Source: Branchiostoma floridae (Eukaryota; Chordata; Leptocardii; Amphioxiformes; Branchiostomatidae). From it: a DNA stretch of 64,000 nt. Below, piece after piece: positions 29,101-42,572 of this stretch (positions are counted from its first letter, which is position 1; every line of letters begins with the position of its first letter). The notes below the pieces were generated by a model. The model was not told the origin of the DNA and did no database searches. It saw only the letters and a list, made by a program, of their open reading frames with translations. The stretch spans positions 13,293,567 through 13,357,566 of the forward strand of contig NC_049985.1 in assembly GCF_000003815.2 (NCBI RefSeq), written 5' to 3'. A program made the translations under genes and the position numbers.

Positions 29101-32100
29101 AAATATGTCAAGTTTAGTGAAGTAACCATGTTTATATTTGGTTTCCGTAGGAAAGATTAGAGAAAGAAAAAAGGGAAAAGAAGAAACAGAAGGAAAAAGA
29201 ACGTAAGGAACGTCTCAAGAAAGAAGGCAAACTCCTGACAGCGGCACAGAAACAGCAGCGTAAACGTGCTGAGGAGATGTTGGAGGCTATGAGGGCGCAA
29301 GGTGAGTTTGGCAAACTAGTACTAGAAGTATGCTGATGGAAGTTAGACATGTGTTATAGGATCTCTGAGATTTGGAACTCACAACAAGTGTCATGTTTTC
29401 CATTTTTGCCGAAATTCATCTTTTAAAGTTACCATCTGCTGTCCTTAGGCTTTGATGTTCCCAGTAAGGATGAAATCCAGAAGAAACCAGTCAGATACGG
29501 TTCCAAGGGCAAGAACAAGAAGAAGGAGAAAGGTAAGATTTATGTTTAAAAGGATGGCTTCTGTATCAAACAAGGGATGTAATCACTTTGTCTTGAGTTT
29601 TGTTTAATTTCATGGTTGTGAATGTTATTGAAAAAAATATGAAAATGTTGTCTTGCTGCAGTGGAAAATCAGGAACCCACAGTTCCAACAGAGGAGGCAA
29701 AAGAACAAGAAGAAGTAAAGGATACAGCAGAGGTAACAGCAGAAGGGGAGGCAGTACAACAGGAGGAAGAGCAGGCAGCAGAGGGGGAGGAGGAGGAGGA
29801 GGAAGAAGAAGAGCTGGATACCTGGGAGGAGATGCTTAGTGATGATGAAGCAAAGAAAGGTGGGATTTCCTCTTCAACAAGTTTAATTTTTTTAGGCGTG
29901 GTAGCTTTGAGAAAGTAGTTTCTCTATTGAATCTGGCAGTAAAGAAGCCTAATACTATGGGTTTCTTGTGTGTTTTACAGAGGAAAAAGCAGCAGAGAAG
30001 GAACAGAAAGAAGCATCAGAAAAAGCACCTGATACCAAGGAAGCAGCACCTACAGTTGAAAAGGTAAACAGTATGCATCATATCTATGAGTTCTGCTCTT
30101 ACATATTTGTTATTGTTTGATACCCAGTCATAGTGTGTGTGATTTTTTAATCACATATTCTTTTCTTTTATCATAGGAGAAGCAAGTGTCCAGACAGGAA
30201 AGTAAGGAGACTGAGGAAGATGAAGAGGAAGAAGAGGAGGAGGAGGATGAGGATGATGAAGAAGAAGAATCAGAGTCAGAATCAGAGTCAGAAAGTGAAG
30301 AAGACCTCTGGGAAGCCTCTTTAAGTCCCAGAGAAGTAGCAATGGCCAGAATAGCGGTGAGAAACTCTACTGTAATATCCTTCTGTAGGACTCTATGATT
30401 GGTTTCATTGCTTTTGAAGTTGGTTATGCCTGCAACCAGAGAAGATTATATTTTGGGATAAGCAAAAGCTGGTATCTGTCAGTGTAAAGAGCCAGTTTTG
30501 TTCATTACAGAAAAGAAAAGAGCAAGCAGAGAAGAAGAAGACCACTGACAACTTGCGTTCTCCTGTAGTGGTGGTACTGGGACATGTCGACACAGGGAAA
30601 ACTAAGATCTTAGACAAGGTTGGATATTATGCTTTATGTATCATAGTAATGGTTTATCATCACCATTGTGCATAATGTTTCTCTGCTATTGTTTCAAACA
30701 TTTGGAGACGTAAATTCTCAACAAGAAATGCCAGAAATGATTTGATTGTACTAAAAGGCAAATAGCATGAGTATTAGTTTGAAATGGCATAAGCACTGCA
30801 AAGAATGCTAAACAATTTCAGTCCGTATTAAATGATATTGGGTAGTTTGAAAACAAATCACATGAAAAATGTACATGTGTGGTAAGCTCTACTTGACAAT
30901 AGTTTTGTGCCTTATTTGAAGTGTTGATGCTGTTGCTTAGAGATTTTCAGATCAGAATAAGCAGCCACCAGTACATGTATAACACATGATGTTTGTTGTG
31001 GTTCCAGATCAGACACACCCATGTGCAGGATGGGGAGGCAGGGGGGATCACACAGCAGATAGGAGCCACCATGGTGCCTGTGGAGGCTATCAGGGAACAG
31101 GCCAAGATGGTCAGGAAGGTAAGGCGGTCACTTACCATATATTCTCCAATAGTATGACCATATTCTCCAACAATATGCTTTGTAACATGTTTAATGCTGA
31201 TGATTTTGACCAAACATACATGTAGCTCAGGATACAAAATGTACATGGATTAGAACACAGAGTAGGACTAATATTATACAACCGTATTGTTTCTTCTAGT
31301 TCTCAGATTTCAACATCAAGCTCCCTGGACTGTTGATCATCGACACACCTGGCCACGAGTCCTTTAGGTGAGACACCTGTCTGATTGTACCTGAATTGCA
31401 AGTCGACCCACACTGATAGATAGCCAAGCATGCAAATGTACAAGCTACATTCAGTTCTTGATTAACAGAAACTTGTATTTAGCTCTAGTAGATATTGTTA
31501 AAATGTTAGTAAAACCAAATGTAGAACAATTTATTATATGTCAACTATGGTCCAATTGTTACCCAAGTGAAGATACAAGATTGTTACATTTGGATATGTG
31601 ATTGTTGTTACCCAGTAACCTGAGGTCCCGAGGTTCATCCCTGTGTGACATCGCTATCCTGGTGGTGGACATCATGCACGGACTGGAACCACAGACTATA
31701 GAGTCTCTCAACCTACTGAAGGCCAGGAAGACTCCTTTTGTTATAGCTTTGAACAAGGTAGGAATGTCTATTGTTTTCCTACCTTTTTTCTATCTTGTTT
31801 TTATACATCTTGTTTCCTTTAAATCTGGATCTGTAAAAAGCTTTAAAATTTGTTTTCTGTCCCACTCATTGTTTGGGAGCTCATGATGTTGTTTTTGTTG
31901 TTAAATCTGCCATTTTAAGCTTAATATGATTAACACATTCTCATCTATTTCATGTAATGAAGTACAGATTTTTTGGACCAAATGAGTACAATTTTTGTCC
32001 ATCGCAACAAGCAAATTTCCATCCCAGGACGGAAGGATGGGCCCTGGAAACAGCCCTGAACGTTGTTGTTTAAGCATACTTTTACTTTTACTTCTTTTTT

Positions 32101-35100
32101 CTTCATGTCTGCATAGATTGACCGTCTGTACGAGTGGAAGCCCAGCCCAAACACAGACGTTCGTGACACAATAAAGAAACAGAAGAGAAACACTAAGGAT
32201 GAGTTTGATGAGAGGGTGAAAGTTGCTGTTACAGAGTTTGCAGAACAGGTCAGTTTTCATCACAACTTAAGATTTATCCCGTAAATTACATGACCATTAT
32301 AGGACACAAATCCAAGGGAAATCCACATAAGAGATTGATTGACAACATATGGAAGGACTTTCACCTACACAGTGTTAACCTGTAGGACAGAGGCTCATGG
32401 CAGTCTGCCATCTGGCTACCACGTATTTGCAAGCATGTATACCAGTAATGCTTGTGAGAAACAAAAGGTGATAAACCTAATAGCAAGTGACTGCGTAGTA
32501 GTTACTAGCAAACTGTTTTGTTTCAATCAGCCAAACATAGCAAAAGTTTAGTTTTAATGTTTTTCCTTCTGTCCCTCCACAGAGTATGAATGTGGCACTG
32601 TTCTATGAGAACAAAGACCCCAAAACCTTTGTGTCCATGGTGCCCACGTCGGCACACTCAGGAGATGGAATGGGCAACCTGATGGGCCTGATCGTGGAGC
32701 TGTCCCAGACTCTCCTGGCCAAGAGACTGGCCTTCAGTGAGAGCCTACAGTGCACAACACTAGAGGTAATGTCTGGGACTGTTAATCACTGCCACCTAGT
32801 GATTTACTAATGTACTGCAGCAAACTTACTGGAAGGTGACAACAGTATTCACAGTTAGTTATCAGGCTCTTTCATAGAGATCACGGTAAGAAGGCCTTAG
32901 GAGCACATGAAAGAAAACAGTTGAAATGATCTGCAGAAAGGTTACTAGAATTTGTTGCTTCTGAGGCAAACACTGACAAAAGAAACTGGTTCAAAATGCC
33001 TACTGTAATTTTGCTTTTTCTTTGCCTTAGGTGAAACAGATCACAGGTCTGGGTACAACAATAGACGTGATCCTGGTGAATGGAAGGTTACATGAGGGGG
33101 AGACAATCGTTGTTGCAGGACAGGAGGGCCCTATTGTCACCCAGGTCAGAAGTCTGCTCATGCCACAGCCACTCAAGGAGCTCAGAGTCAAGGTAACACC
33201 AGGAGTTACTTTCTAGTATCATTATACTCAATATATTGTAAAATGTTTCTTGCCCTCTAATAAAATATGCATTGAGCACACCAGTTACATGTAGTTGAAA
33301 CAGTCTACATGTAAATGTTAAGTCAGGACTGTCTCAAATTACCAAGCGGGACAATTTTAAATCGTATACAGCCCTGTGTGAAGTGATATATACATTCTGA
33401 ATTGTGCCCTTTTCTGACATGAATGTTCTGTTGCAGAATAAGTATGAGACCCACAAGGAGATTATTGGTGCCCAGGGAGTGAAAGTTCTGGCTAAAGACT
33501 TGGACCGGGCCTTGGCAGGGACTCCACTGCTGGTGGCTTACAAGGAAGATGAAGTGGACATCTGTAAGGTGTGTACATGATACATTTTCACCATTATATT
33601 GCAGAGTTGTGTGAAACATGTTTAAGTAAGAGTTCACTTTTAAAGAATATGCTGGATTTGTGTACAAGAAAAACAGGTTGGTGCCAAAATGAAGGCTTCA
33701 CAATGCTTCAAACCTTCTCCCATGGGTTCATATACCATTTAGGGTGGTTATCACTTAGATTAAAACAAAAATAATGTAGTTGATAAAAAGTTAAGAAAAA
33801 AACCTAAAGCTATTTCAGCTGACTCCTTGTGGACAATCCTGGGATTGTTGAAGTTACGTGTTCTGTCGAAATACATAAAGAAAGAGACACAGCACAGTGA
33901 TGAAAATGGCTGTTTGAGTATCTCCATCCCCCCTGTTGTCCTGTAGGAAGAGGTAGCCCGTATCCTGAAGCAGACCCTGGAGACCATCCGTGTACAGGAG
34001 AGGGGCGTGTACGTGCAGGCCTCCACTCTCGGGTCACTGGAAGCACTTCTGGAGTTCCTCAAGACTTCAAAAATTCCAGTAAGTACTCTCGTGTAGATAG
34101 TTTCTTCAGGTTGCTGAATGGTTAAATATATTCTTCCTAGGTACACAACCTTTGTTTTTCTCTTCCAACTGTTTTGGCAGTTGATCTGCTGCTTGCATCA
34201 AAGTGATCTTTTTCATGGTCATATTGTGGAATAATTACCACAGCAGGTGTGCATTCTCGAACATGACTACTTCTCCTTACCACTTTGTGACAAAGCAATA
34301 AGGATGCAATCCCAAATGTGACTGAGTCTATACCCACCTTATCTCTATTTATGACTTGCATAGAGTGTCTTATCCAGAGGGCCTCTGTGCTCCAGCTTGT
34401 ATATTTGTTCCAGTAAGGAGTCACAAAAACTGAAGTATTTGATTTACTGTGTTGGCAAATGAAGTGACAACTTAATATGTACTTACCGTCTTGTTGATTA
34501 GCAAGTTGATAGATAAATGTGTGTTTTATTGACAGTTTGCAGGAATCAACATTGGACCAGTCCACAAGAAGGATGTGATGAAGGCCTCCATTATGTTGGA
34601 GCATGACAGTCAGTAAGTACACATGGATGTTTACAACATACAAGGAGATAATTCATTGGTTCTTTTAGGAGAAGGACAAAAGCAATGTTTCTCAAAGAAA
34701 ATTACACAGAGAGTGTAGCTTATTGATATACTGTGATAGAATAGGGGAGAAGCAAATTGTGTGGACCATTGTTAGAAAACAATGTCTAAAGTTAGCTACT
34801 CTGTCTGCATACATGTACATGTTTTTGACACGTTTATTTCAGATATGCAGTGATTCTAGCGTTTGATGTGCGTGTGGAGCGGGATGCACAGGAGCTGGCT
34901 GACAGCCTTGGGATCCGCATCTTCACCGCAGACATCATCTACCACCTGTTCGACAGCTTCATGAAGTACAGGGACGACATGAAGAAACAGAAACAGGTCA
35001 AACTGCACCTTTGATATAATCTAACTTTGCAGTTCGGGATGTCCCTGTATTACCCTCACAGTTGATATCCTGGTTCCAATTAGTTGCTAACAGGGAGCCC

Positions 35101-36600
35101 CTGGATCAATCCTGGGTTGGGAATGTCAATTGGACTGCATCTGTCTTTGGAAGCGACGTAAAATGGGTCCCATGTTTGAGCACATAAAAAAAGGAAGCAC
35201 CCCTAGCAACCCTTCCCTGTAAAAGACATACCTTGCTACTGAAACAGCAAAGAAACTGCTGCACTACACTGTAGGTGCCACTGAGCTCTACAAGAATTTT
35301 AACAAACAAACTTTGAGGTACAATCTTTATTGCAATATTTTAGTATGATTGATGGTTTAAAGACTACTGTAAGCTTTTCATTTATCTGACAGTGTTTTTT
35401 CTGTTGTATACAGGAAGAATTGCGGCATGTAGCCATTTTCCCGTGCAAGCTGCGTATCCTGCCAAACTGTGTCTTTAACTCCAGGGACCCCATAGTTGTA
35501 GGTGTAAATGTTGAAGCTGGTGTCGTTAGACAAGGTAGTCTCATCTGTGTCAAGAAAGACGACAAGGTAAGATTTCAACATCACTAGTTATATTTTTGTG
35601 ACTGACATTTTTCTGAACCAACAATATACACTTGGTAGAAATATGCAGACTTTTGAACAAACTTTTCCAGCCTTCTTTCTTCGCTGCTAAGAGTGAAGAC
35701 ATTTTTTAAAATTTTGATATAAATATATTCTCACAATTCCACTGCATGTGCTAACTGTCGTTTTCTTTTGTGCAAATTGGAGATCACAGATGAAATTCAT
35801 TATCTGAATTCTGATTTTTTTCTTTGTGTTAATGGTAATTTACAGCTGATGTTTCATGCAAGAAGACATTGTTGTGAAAACCAGGAAAACCACACTCTTT
35901 GTTTGTACAGGTCCTTGACCTGGGCGTGGTGACCAGTCTGGAGGTGAACCATAAGCAGGTAGACATGGCCAGGAAAGGCTCCGAAGTCTGTGTCAAAATA
36001 GAGAACCCTCCAGGAGAAACTCCCAAACTGTTCGGCAGACACTTTGATGAAAAAGATATTCTTCTTAGCAAGGTAAGTCTATTGCTGGTAGTTGAGGGGA
36101 TGTAAGGCTTTAGTTACTGTAATTGCAGAAATGTTCGCAGTAGTTTTATGTTGACGGTTTTTGCGGTGACCACTTTGCCACAAATTTAAAACCACCGCGA
36201 ACATTTTTCAATTATAGTATGATACTTCAGTCTATGGCACTACTTTAAACTACAGCGAACACACCATTTTCCCGGTAACGCGAAGGTAAATCCTTGTGCA
36301 CATAAATGCATTTACAGTAGTTTATAGGTTTGTGTACGAGTACAGGCTGTTAAAGCATTAGTTAAGTCATTTCTTTACTTAGCATTTGCCTAAGCTACGA
36401 AGTACATTGTAAACCTCATTTATGCCACTATTCCAATAATCAATTACCTTTCTTGATCATGTGGCTTACCTTTCATTTCTCTCTGCCTACAGATAAGTAG
36501 AGAAGGCATCGATGCCATCAAGGACTGGTTCCGAGAGGACATGACCAAGACGGACTGGCAGCTGATGATCGAGCTGAAGAAAGTGTTCCAGATCATGTAG
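26182..36600 (+). CDS. EIF5B: eukaryotic translation initiation factor 5B
   Basis: eIF5B is the cytosolic GTPase (IF2 homologue) that drives 60S subunit joining. Coding exons: 26182-26222, 26898-27035, 27519-27693, 27831-28104, 28628-28723, 28862-28995, 29151-29301, 29449-29532, 29662-29859, 29981-30063, 30177-30356, 30511-30618, 31008-31118, 31300-31367, 31616-31757, 32117-32248, 32583-32765, 33031-33192, 33437-33568, 33947-34078, 34536-34612, 34843-34996, 35414-35566, 35911-36072, 36493-36600. The phases join throughout, giving 1125 aa (human about 1220). It starts MGKKKGKK, as the family does. Exons 1-11 encode a Lys/Glu-rich disordered arm. GTPase motifs: G1 GHVDTGKT at 542-549, G3 DTPGHE from 606, G4 NKID at 660-663. 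The beta-barrel, IF2-like domain 3 and C-terminal helix/barrel follow, ending KKVFQIM. Confidence 0.97.
36116..36318. mobile_element. 203-bp MITE in the last EIF5B intron
   Basis: The two ends are inverted repeats: actgtaa is perfect, and about 17 of the outer 23 bases pair. An internal inverted match (tgttcgcNgtagttt) lies just inside each end. The sequence agtt occurs directly on both sides (36112-36115 and 36319-36322) as a possible 4-bp target duplication. There is no coding capacity. The element lies between EIF5B exons 24 and 25 and does not disturb their splice sites. Confidence 0.55.
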
Positions 36601-37044
36601 CCTGCCTCGTCACGTCACCCCTCCTCTGCTGCTCAGGATGGCACATGTACAGTCACAGGGTGAACTGGCATCTAAAGTAATATGTGGGATTGAAGGACAG
36701 AGAACAGTGGGAAGCAAAGAATCCATTCATCTTACACAGGCAGTTCCTTCTGAGTGTGTGTGCAGAGATGGATGAGTTCTTTCACTTCAAACTAAGGAAC
36801 AATACTGGCAACAGTGAGATTTGGTGAGGCCTAGGGAAAAAATGTTGTGTTTCATGTTTCCCTACCTACCCTAGAAAAACCTGTCGACCCTAGACTTTTT
36901 TTTTTAGGTGAGCAATGGAGTCTCATAGCTTCCAGTTAGAATTTTTATTTCGCTTGCTTCTTTTCAAGGTTAACAACTGCTTGTCCTATCTAATGAAGGA
37001 TAAATGTGCAAATGTTTCAACATGTTTGTAATCATTAATCACTA

Positions 37045-37050
37045 ATTAAA
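37045..37050 (+). terminator. candidate EIF5B polyadenylation signal
   Basis: An ATTAAA hexamer lies 445 nt after the EIF5B stop codon and is followed by TG-rich sequence. Canonical AATAAA hexamers occur only about 1.5 and 2.3 kb downstream of the stop. Motif-only call. Confidence 0.35.
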
Positions 37051-38533
37051 GTTTGACATTGAAAATATAAGTGTCCTCATGCATTTCAGTTTTACTTCTT
37101 TTGGCCAAAGTCTTAAGAAAAAGAACTTAAAAGCAAAAAAAGATAATCCCTACCTACCAACCCTATTTTTTTTCATGACTAAAACAAGAAACAAAACAAA
37201 TTGTTTATTTCCTATGCCAGAGGAGGCATTATGGCCATATCAGTGGCTGTATCTACACACTCTTGTTAAAACAATAGATCTGATTGTAAATTGTCAGCAT
37301 TGGTGTATTTGCCACTTACATGTATGTTACATTTTACTTTTGTTTGTGATAGATAGGGGAAACAATTGACTTGATATTATTTGCTACATGTCGTGTAATC
37401 ATAACCTTCTCAATGCTTGAAAAGTTTGAGATGGAAATTCCCCCCTCACTGTAAAACAAAAGGTCTGAAATTTGAAATGTCTTACAGTTTCAATCACCAA
37501 TCTTGGTGGTGAGGACCAAATGTGCCACAACTGATAGTCACAGTAAGGGTCTTTATAAAGGCAGGCATCATTATCATTATCTCACAGTAGTTCAGAAGGA
37601 AGTTATGAAAATCATATTGCAATTGCTGCAGAAAGATGCAAAATCAATATTACAAACTTTTGCGACATGATTTGTTTGTCTGCTATCCTTTTTTTCTCAG
37701 GCAATTTCATTCCAAGATGCTCAAAACATGCCTGATATTGCCTACACACTTTCTACTGTCATTTCATGCATCCAAAAAGTTTTGCTGCACTGCAGTGGAA
37801 AGAAAATGAATGGATGCCACTTTGGAAGCTAGAGTTTGTCATAGCTGAAAAGAGTAGAGTAGCTTAATCCTCTGAGTTTCTGAGAGGTCTGATTGTTCTG
37901 GTTGTGTGGTAGGTTTGAGCCTGTAAAATGTATCTGACAACCACAAATCCATGGTGTATTTTCAACCTTGTGGTTAGCTTTCCTATTGTCCATTGAAGAA
38001 AGGCCTTTGCAGTAATTTTCCCATTCTTGAATAGGAGAAAAAAGGCCCAAGGTTATATTATAGATAGTGCAGCCCCCAAAGTGCCAATGGTTGGTGTGTG
38101 TGGAAGCTCTTTTCATTAAAATAAAATCTAAAGTACATAGTTAAAGAAAAATCTAGAATATCTCATTCTGTCAGCTTGTAGCTTTGCTTTTCTCATGTAG
38201 CATGTAGAGGTGAAAAAAGGCACCTCTGCCATTGAGTGTTCAATGGCAAATCCTCTTACGAATCTCCCTCACTATAAGTGTACAGTGCTTGTGGATATGC
38301 CTCAACAGAGAGCTGTGTCTCATTGTGACTTAATGTCAGGGGTCAGACCTCTCTCAGTGTACATGTATACCATTATGTACAGGCTTGCAGCTACATTACT
38401 GTTGAGTAAGAGGCTTACAGTGTTAGTGGATGTAATCTTTAATCTCTGCTGCAAAAGGGCTACCTTGTTGTTTGGGGGGTACCAACATTACACAGTCAGT
38501 TTTGCTACATCATTTCTAATGAAATTTTGACAC

Positions 38534-38585
38534 AAATCCATTGAACACAAACTTTACAGAAATCCATTGAACACAAACTTTACCC
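38534..38585. repeat. two-copy tandem repeat, 26-bp unit
   Basis: A 24-bp segment beginning aaatccattgaacac at 38534 recurs exactly at 38560. It is a local duplication with no evident function. Confidence 0.8.
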
Positions 38586-41500
38586 CTTTCAAAGCTTTGT
38601 TTATCAGGTTTTGGGGAGGCTTGTTTGTTAAAGGATCCATAAAACTGATCATGAAACCAAATGTATGTGATGATAAAGGTGTGAAAGTAAAGATACTGTC
38701 TACATGTATGTACCTTTCACCCTGACATTTATGTTCTCAATAATTCACTTCACTGCGCTTAGCTGTTTAATTGTCTATGGTACAACTCAGTTACCACTGT
38801 TCCATATGGCTGACCAAACAGCATGTATAAACATGTGAATACATACCCATGCTGCGCTGCTGTATAGCATGGTCTGGTCACGTGTATGCTTAATGAATTA
38901 TAGGCAACAATAAACACTAAAAAAGACATACTTTTTCCCTGTAATATTTGTTTCCCTATAATAGTTGTGTTGTAGATTGCAGATGATGTCTTAGCCTTGG
39001 TTATTACTCAGGTTTTGTCATTTGAAAAGCTAAAAGTCCAGACAAAACTATGATGAATGCAAAAGTCATTAGAGAGTTATGAAATGTGTCCTTTTTTGCC
39101 CCATAATCTTTATGACTTATGAACTTGAGCATGAACGCAAGACTGAGTGAGACTAGAATGCATGGCCTTAGAAGTTAGGGGAGCGAAAGAGTTTAATATG
39201 TCAAGTAGCCGTTACATATGTTAAGTACTGACAATCTCATTATAATCAGTACTGACCCCCAATACTTATCAACAATGGCCCATGGGTTTGTATTGAGATG
39301 TGCACATCGTAAGGTTGCCCCACATACCTTATCTCTCTTATCTAATAATTAATAATACAGTGGTTTCGATGGTCCCTCCTACTTCCTTGAAGTGAGAAGG
39401 TTGAACCAGCCGCTTCACATGTGTTACATGTGACCAGGTCAAAGGGACAGAAATATACAGCCAAGGTCTCGTCATATACGGGACACATTCCAGGCAAACA
39501 AACACGTATACAGCCGTATTTGAACGATATACTGCTCCAAGTAGAAGTTCGGACGTCTTTTTATGCTTTTTTTGTCAGCCTCATTCTATTTTGTCAGTTT
39601 TTCTTTGGCAAAATAGAAAGGCCAAAAAATATATTAAAACGCCCCCAAAGGTGTCAAAACAAAGCTGGTGCTTGACCTCTGCTTGGAGAGTTAGAAGTCA
39701 GGGTCTTCTTTTTCCTCAAACTTTCCCCGCCGTCTTCCTTCCTGTATCCTTTCCTGTTTACCGACCGTGGTTTCTGCTGTAGAGTCTGGAAAAATAGCTC
39801 TATCTTTTGTATGTTTGCTCCCTTGGGGCAGTGTCTCTGTACAACCTGTCTCGTCCGACCCAAAACGTTTGTCTCACGCTAACATGTCTCAACTTTTGTG
39901 GGGATACATACAAATATGGTTTGTATCGTTCAGAAATATTGACGTAGGCATTTTGATCGCAATGAATATTGCGTGATATATCTGGAGAGCTTGTCACTTT
40001 TGAAGATTCGCAGGTCATGTTAATGATTCTAACCTGTACAGGCTACATGTACCAGGTTGGCTACATGTTTGTTTCTTTGTTTGTTTAAAATCTGTTACAA
40101 GCCTGGGACCCTAGGCTAAAATGATGGTACATAACAAACTGTCAGTAGGACCTCCTCAGCGTTATAATAGAATCGCCCAGGCGCATAATCGTCGCCATTT
40201 CATTGTAATTTTGTGCACGCAACAGAGTTTGAGAAAAAAATCCTATCTAAGCAGCGTGTGGCTTTACACGCCCAAAATTGATAATGTCAAGACGCCGACA
40301 TAGTCTATGATTTGTTATCCTTTGTGCTAGCATACGTCACTTCAAGAAGAACAACTTTGAGTTTTCCTTAAGATTTTCGTGACGGGCTTTGGTCCATGAT
40401 TAGCCATTACCAGCTTTCCAAAGCAATTACAGAATGCAAAGTAAATTATACCCTTTTTCGTAACCACCTCATTAGCTCACCTTTAGAAAATTTGAAGCTT
40501 ATCCATTCTAAAAAAAACGTCCTTCTGTAAAGGTTGAACTCATTTCTGACGTTGAATATTTAGATCAGATTATGATAAGCTGATACGTGATGCCATTACA
40601 TACCATTTTTTCTTTGTGGCAACTTTTTTTCAAGATCGTTTGCAGGTGTCCTATTGTAGATAGTGACTGTGAGGCGATATGGGTGAGGGGTTCGCCTTAA
40701 TTGAATAGAGGATATAGAAGGGGTCTTCTTAATCTTATTTACGATAACATCATTACCACAAGGCGTATACGGCAGTATATGGTAGATTCCCTTTTCAACT
40801 GTGATTATGCTGATAACAGTAGGAGTCCATAACAATGTGAACAGAAACTATCGTCCTAGATTTCTAAAAGGCATGTCTTGTTCAGAGACAAATGTATGCA
40901 TTGAAGTAGCCTTTAATACAAAAATGATAATGACGGATGCAACTTTGTAGATCATAATCTCTACTAAAGGTTACGGCTTTTTGACATGAACTAGTGAACC
41001 AGAATCAGCGAGATGACAAATTCACAAGTCCTTTACTTATATCCCCTCTCCTGGATTTCACGTGATTATCAACTGGTAATCTGAGTATAGAATCTCTGGT
41101 GGGATACAGTTCTGCACAAATGAAGTGAATCGGTTGTTACGCTACAAATGGCTTCAACATAAAACATGGTGCCTCCAACAAGTGGCAGCCATCAGTTCAA
41201 CCACCAAGGGCCCTCGCTTTGTAGCTACAAACGCCGAAGAAAAACAAACCCTGCACACTTTTGGGACGTCGCGTTTCTGGTAATAGCCGACCCGTATGTA
41301 AACTAACACGGTTTACAGACAGACGACAGCCCGCCCTGATTCTACGGCGTCAGTGCCAGGCTTGGCGCGCGGCTCAACCGCAAATCCACCATCACACGCA
41401 CCCTGTACTCTGTACAGTCACGGAGATTTTACCTCAGACAACAGATACAACTTTCTATGGACAAAGACTTACCATTCACACAAAACGCACGCTACAGAGC

Positions 41501-41765
41501 AACTTTCAAAATTCGCATCCAAAGTAATTGCGTATATTTCTAGGATGCATTTTGCCCAAGAAGTAAATATTTACGAAGACCTCAGTTTGTTGAAAAGATG
41601 CTCCAAATGTTGTTGGGGGAAAATACAACCCAGTCTTATCATTTCAAAGGAGAACGTATTTATACCAAAATGTCGTACAAGGCCAGGACAAATACGGGGT
41701 CAACCATATGGTAAGACAGAAACTGTTCTGTGAGCAAATTACAGTTCTGACTGAATGTGTTCGGC

Positions 41766-42572
41766 TCATCTTGGTGTCACGTCCAATATGTAGTCCTCTT
41801 CTACCTGGCCGTGTTCCGGTGGCACCCAGCCTGGTGACCCACGTTTCCTCGGGCTCAGACGTTCTGCTGAGGGTGACGAGCCAGCTATGGGCGTTTTCGT
41901 CTTCTTTAACCCTTGTATTATCCTCCTTTCAGCAGCCGGGATCTTTGAGAGAGTCTCTGTCATGAGCCACAAGAAGGCATTCGTGCTCTCCTCAGCAAGC
42001 TGTATCCTTCTCTCAAATTCGTCCATCTTTTGCGACGTTTCCCCGCGTTTTTCGGTCTCTTCTCGGGCTAAGGCCTGCACGCGGAGGCTTAGATCGCTGA
42101 CTTTCCCCATGGCACCTTGCAACACCCCCACGCGACCCTCCAAAAACTTGATGAAGTTTTCTTGTCCGGTGAGAACTCGATGCAACTGCTGAGTTTCTCC
42201 CGAGAGGGCCTCTAATCTTTTCTCGTAGTATGATCGATATGTGTCCTGTTGATGCGCGTGGTCCTCCAGTTGAAACATGAGGGCTGTCACGTTCCCGAGT
42301 TGTCCCGCGAAACTGTTACACCGCATTCTTTCTCCGATCTGTACCTTCTGCAGCATACCCACATCTTTCCGTAGCGCCACCAGCTCGCCTGGTCGCTCCG
42401 AACACATTTTGCTTTCGGTGCGGGTGTTGGGATGCTCCGAAGGACTGTACGGGAGAACAAGGCTACATTCGCAGGTCCTCTTGTGTCGACGATCGGTCTT
42501 AACCGTCCACGCCGCACTATTCGCGATGATAAGAACAACGACAGTTGTTAATATGAACACTTGCCTTTCCAT
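41766..42572 (-). CDS. secreted coiled-coil protein with noelin-like N-terminus, no olfactomedin domain
   Basis: A single uninterrupted 268-codon frame from ATG 42572. Residues 1-21 form a signal peptide or signal anchor (VFILTTVVVLIIANSAAW). A Cys motif CECSLVLPY lies at about 34-42, followed by another Cys (KMCS) and one more at MRCNSF. Residues about 60-215 are heptad-rich coiled coil with no Pro, ending in FLWLMTETLSKIPAAERR. The tail is basic/Ser-Pro-rich and closes with an acidic, Tyr-containing segment, EEDYILDVTPR. The CxC..P start followed by a coiled coil resembles the N-terminal region of noelins/olfactomedins, but no OLF propeller follows in this frame. The same architecture appears in the gene at 55896-56795, so the two are probably paralogues. 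Function unknown; extracellular oligomerisation is an inference. Confidence 0.75.
   Translation of the reverse strand: MERQVFILTTVVVLIIANSAAWTVKTDRRHKRTCECSLVLPYSPSEHPNTRTESKMCSERPGELVALRKDVGMLQKVQIGERMRCNSFAGQLGNVTALMFQLEDHAHQQDTYRSYYEKRLEALSGETQQLHRVLTGQENFIKFLEGRVGVLQGAMGKVSDLSLRVQALAREETEKRGETSQKMDEFERRIQLAEESTNAFLWLMTETLSKIPAAERRIIQGLKKTKTPIAGSSPSAERLSPRKRGSPGWVPPEHGQVEEDYILDVTPR

Larger units (their letters stand above)
36601..41765. other. EIF5B 3' UTR and intergenic sequence without a recognised gene
   Basis: The first part must be the EIF5B 3' UTR. Possible polyadenylation signals are ATTAAA at 37045-37050 and AATAAA at 38120-38125 and 38909-38914. Open frames here are short and unconvincing. 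A 26-bp unit is repeated in tandem at 38534-38585. I see no other gene, RNA or complete mobile element. Confidence 0.5.

Noticed and set aside
29662-30356. Glu- and Ser-Glu-rich low-complexity coding stretches as separate repeats
   Set aside because: They are the normal disordered acidic arm of eIF5B, encoded by exons with good splice sites.
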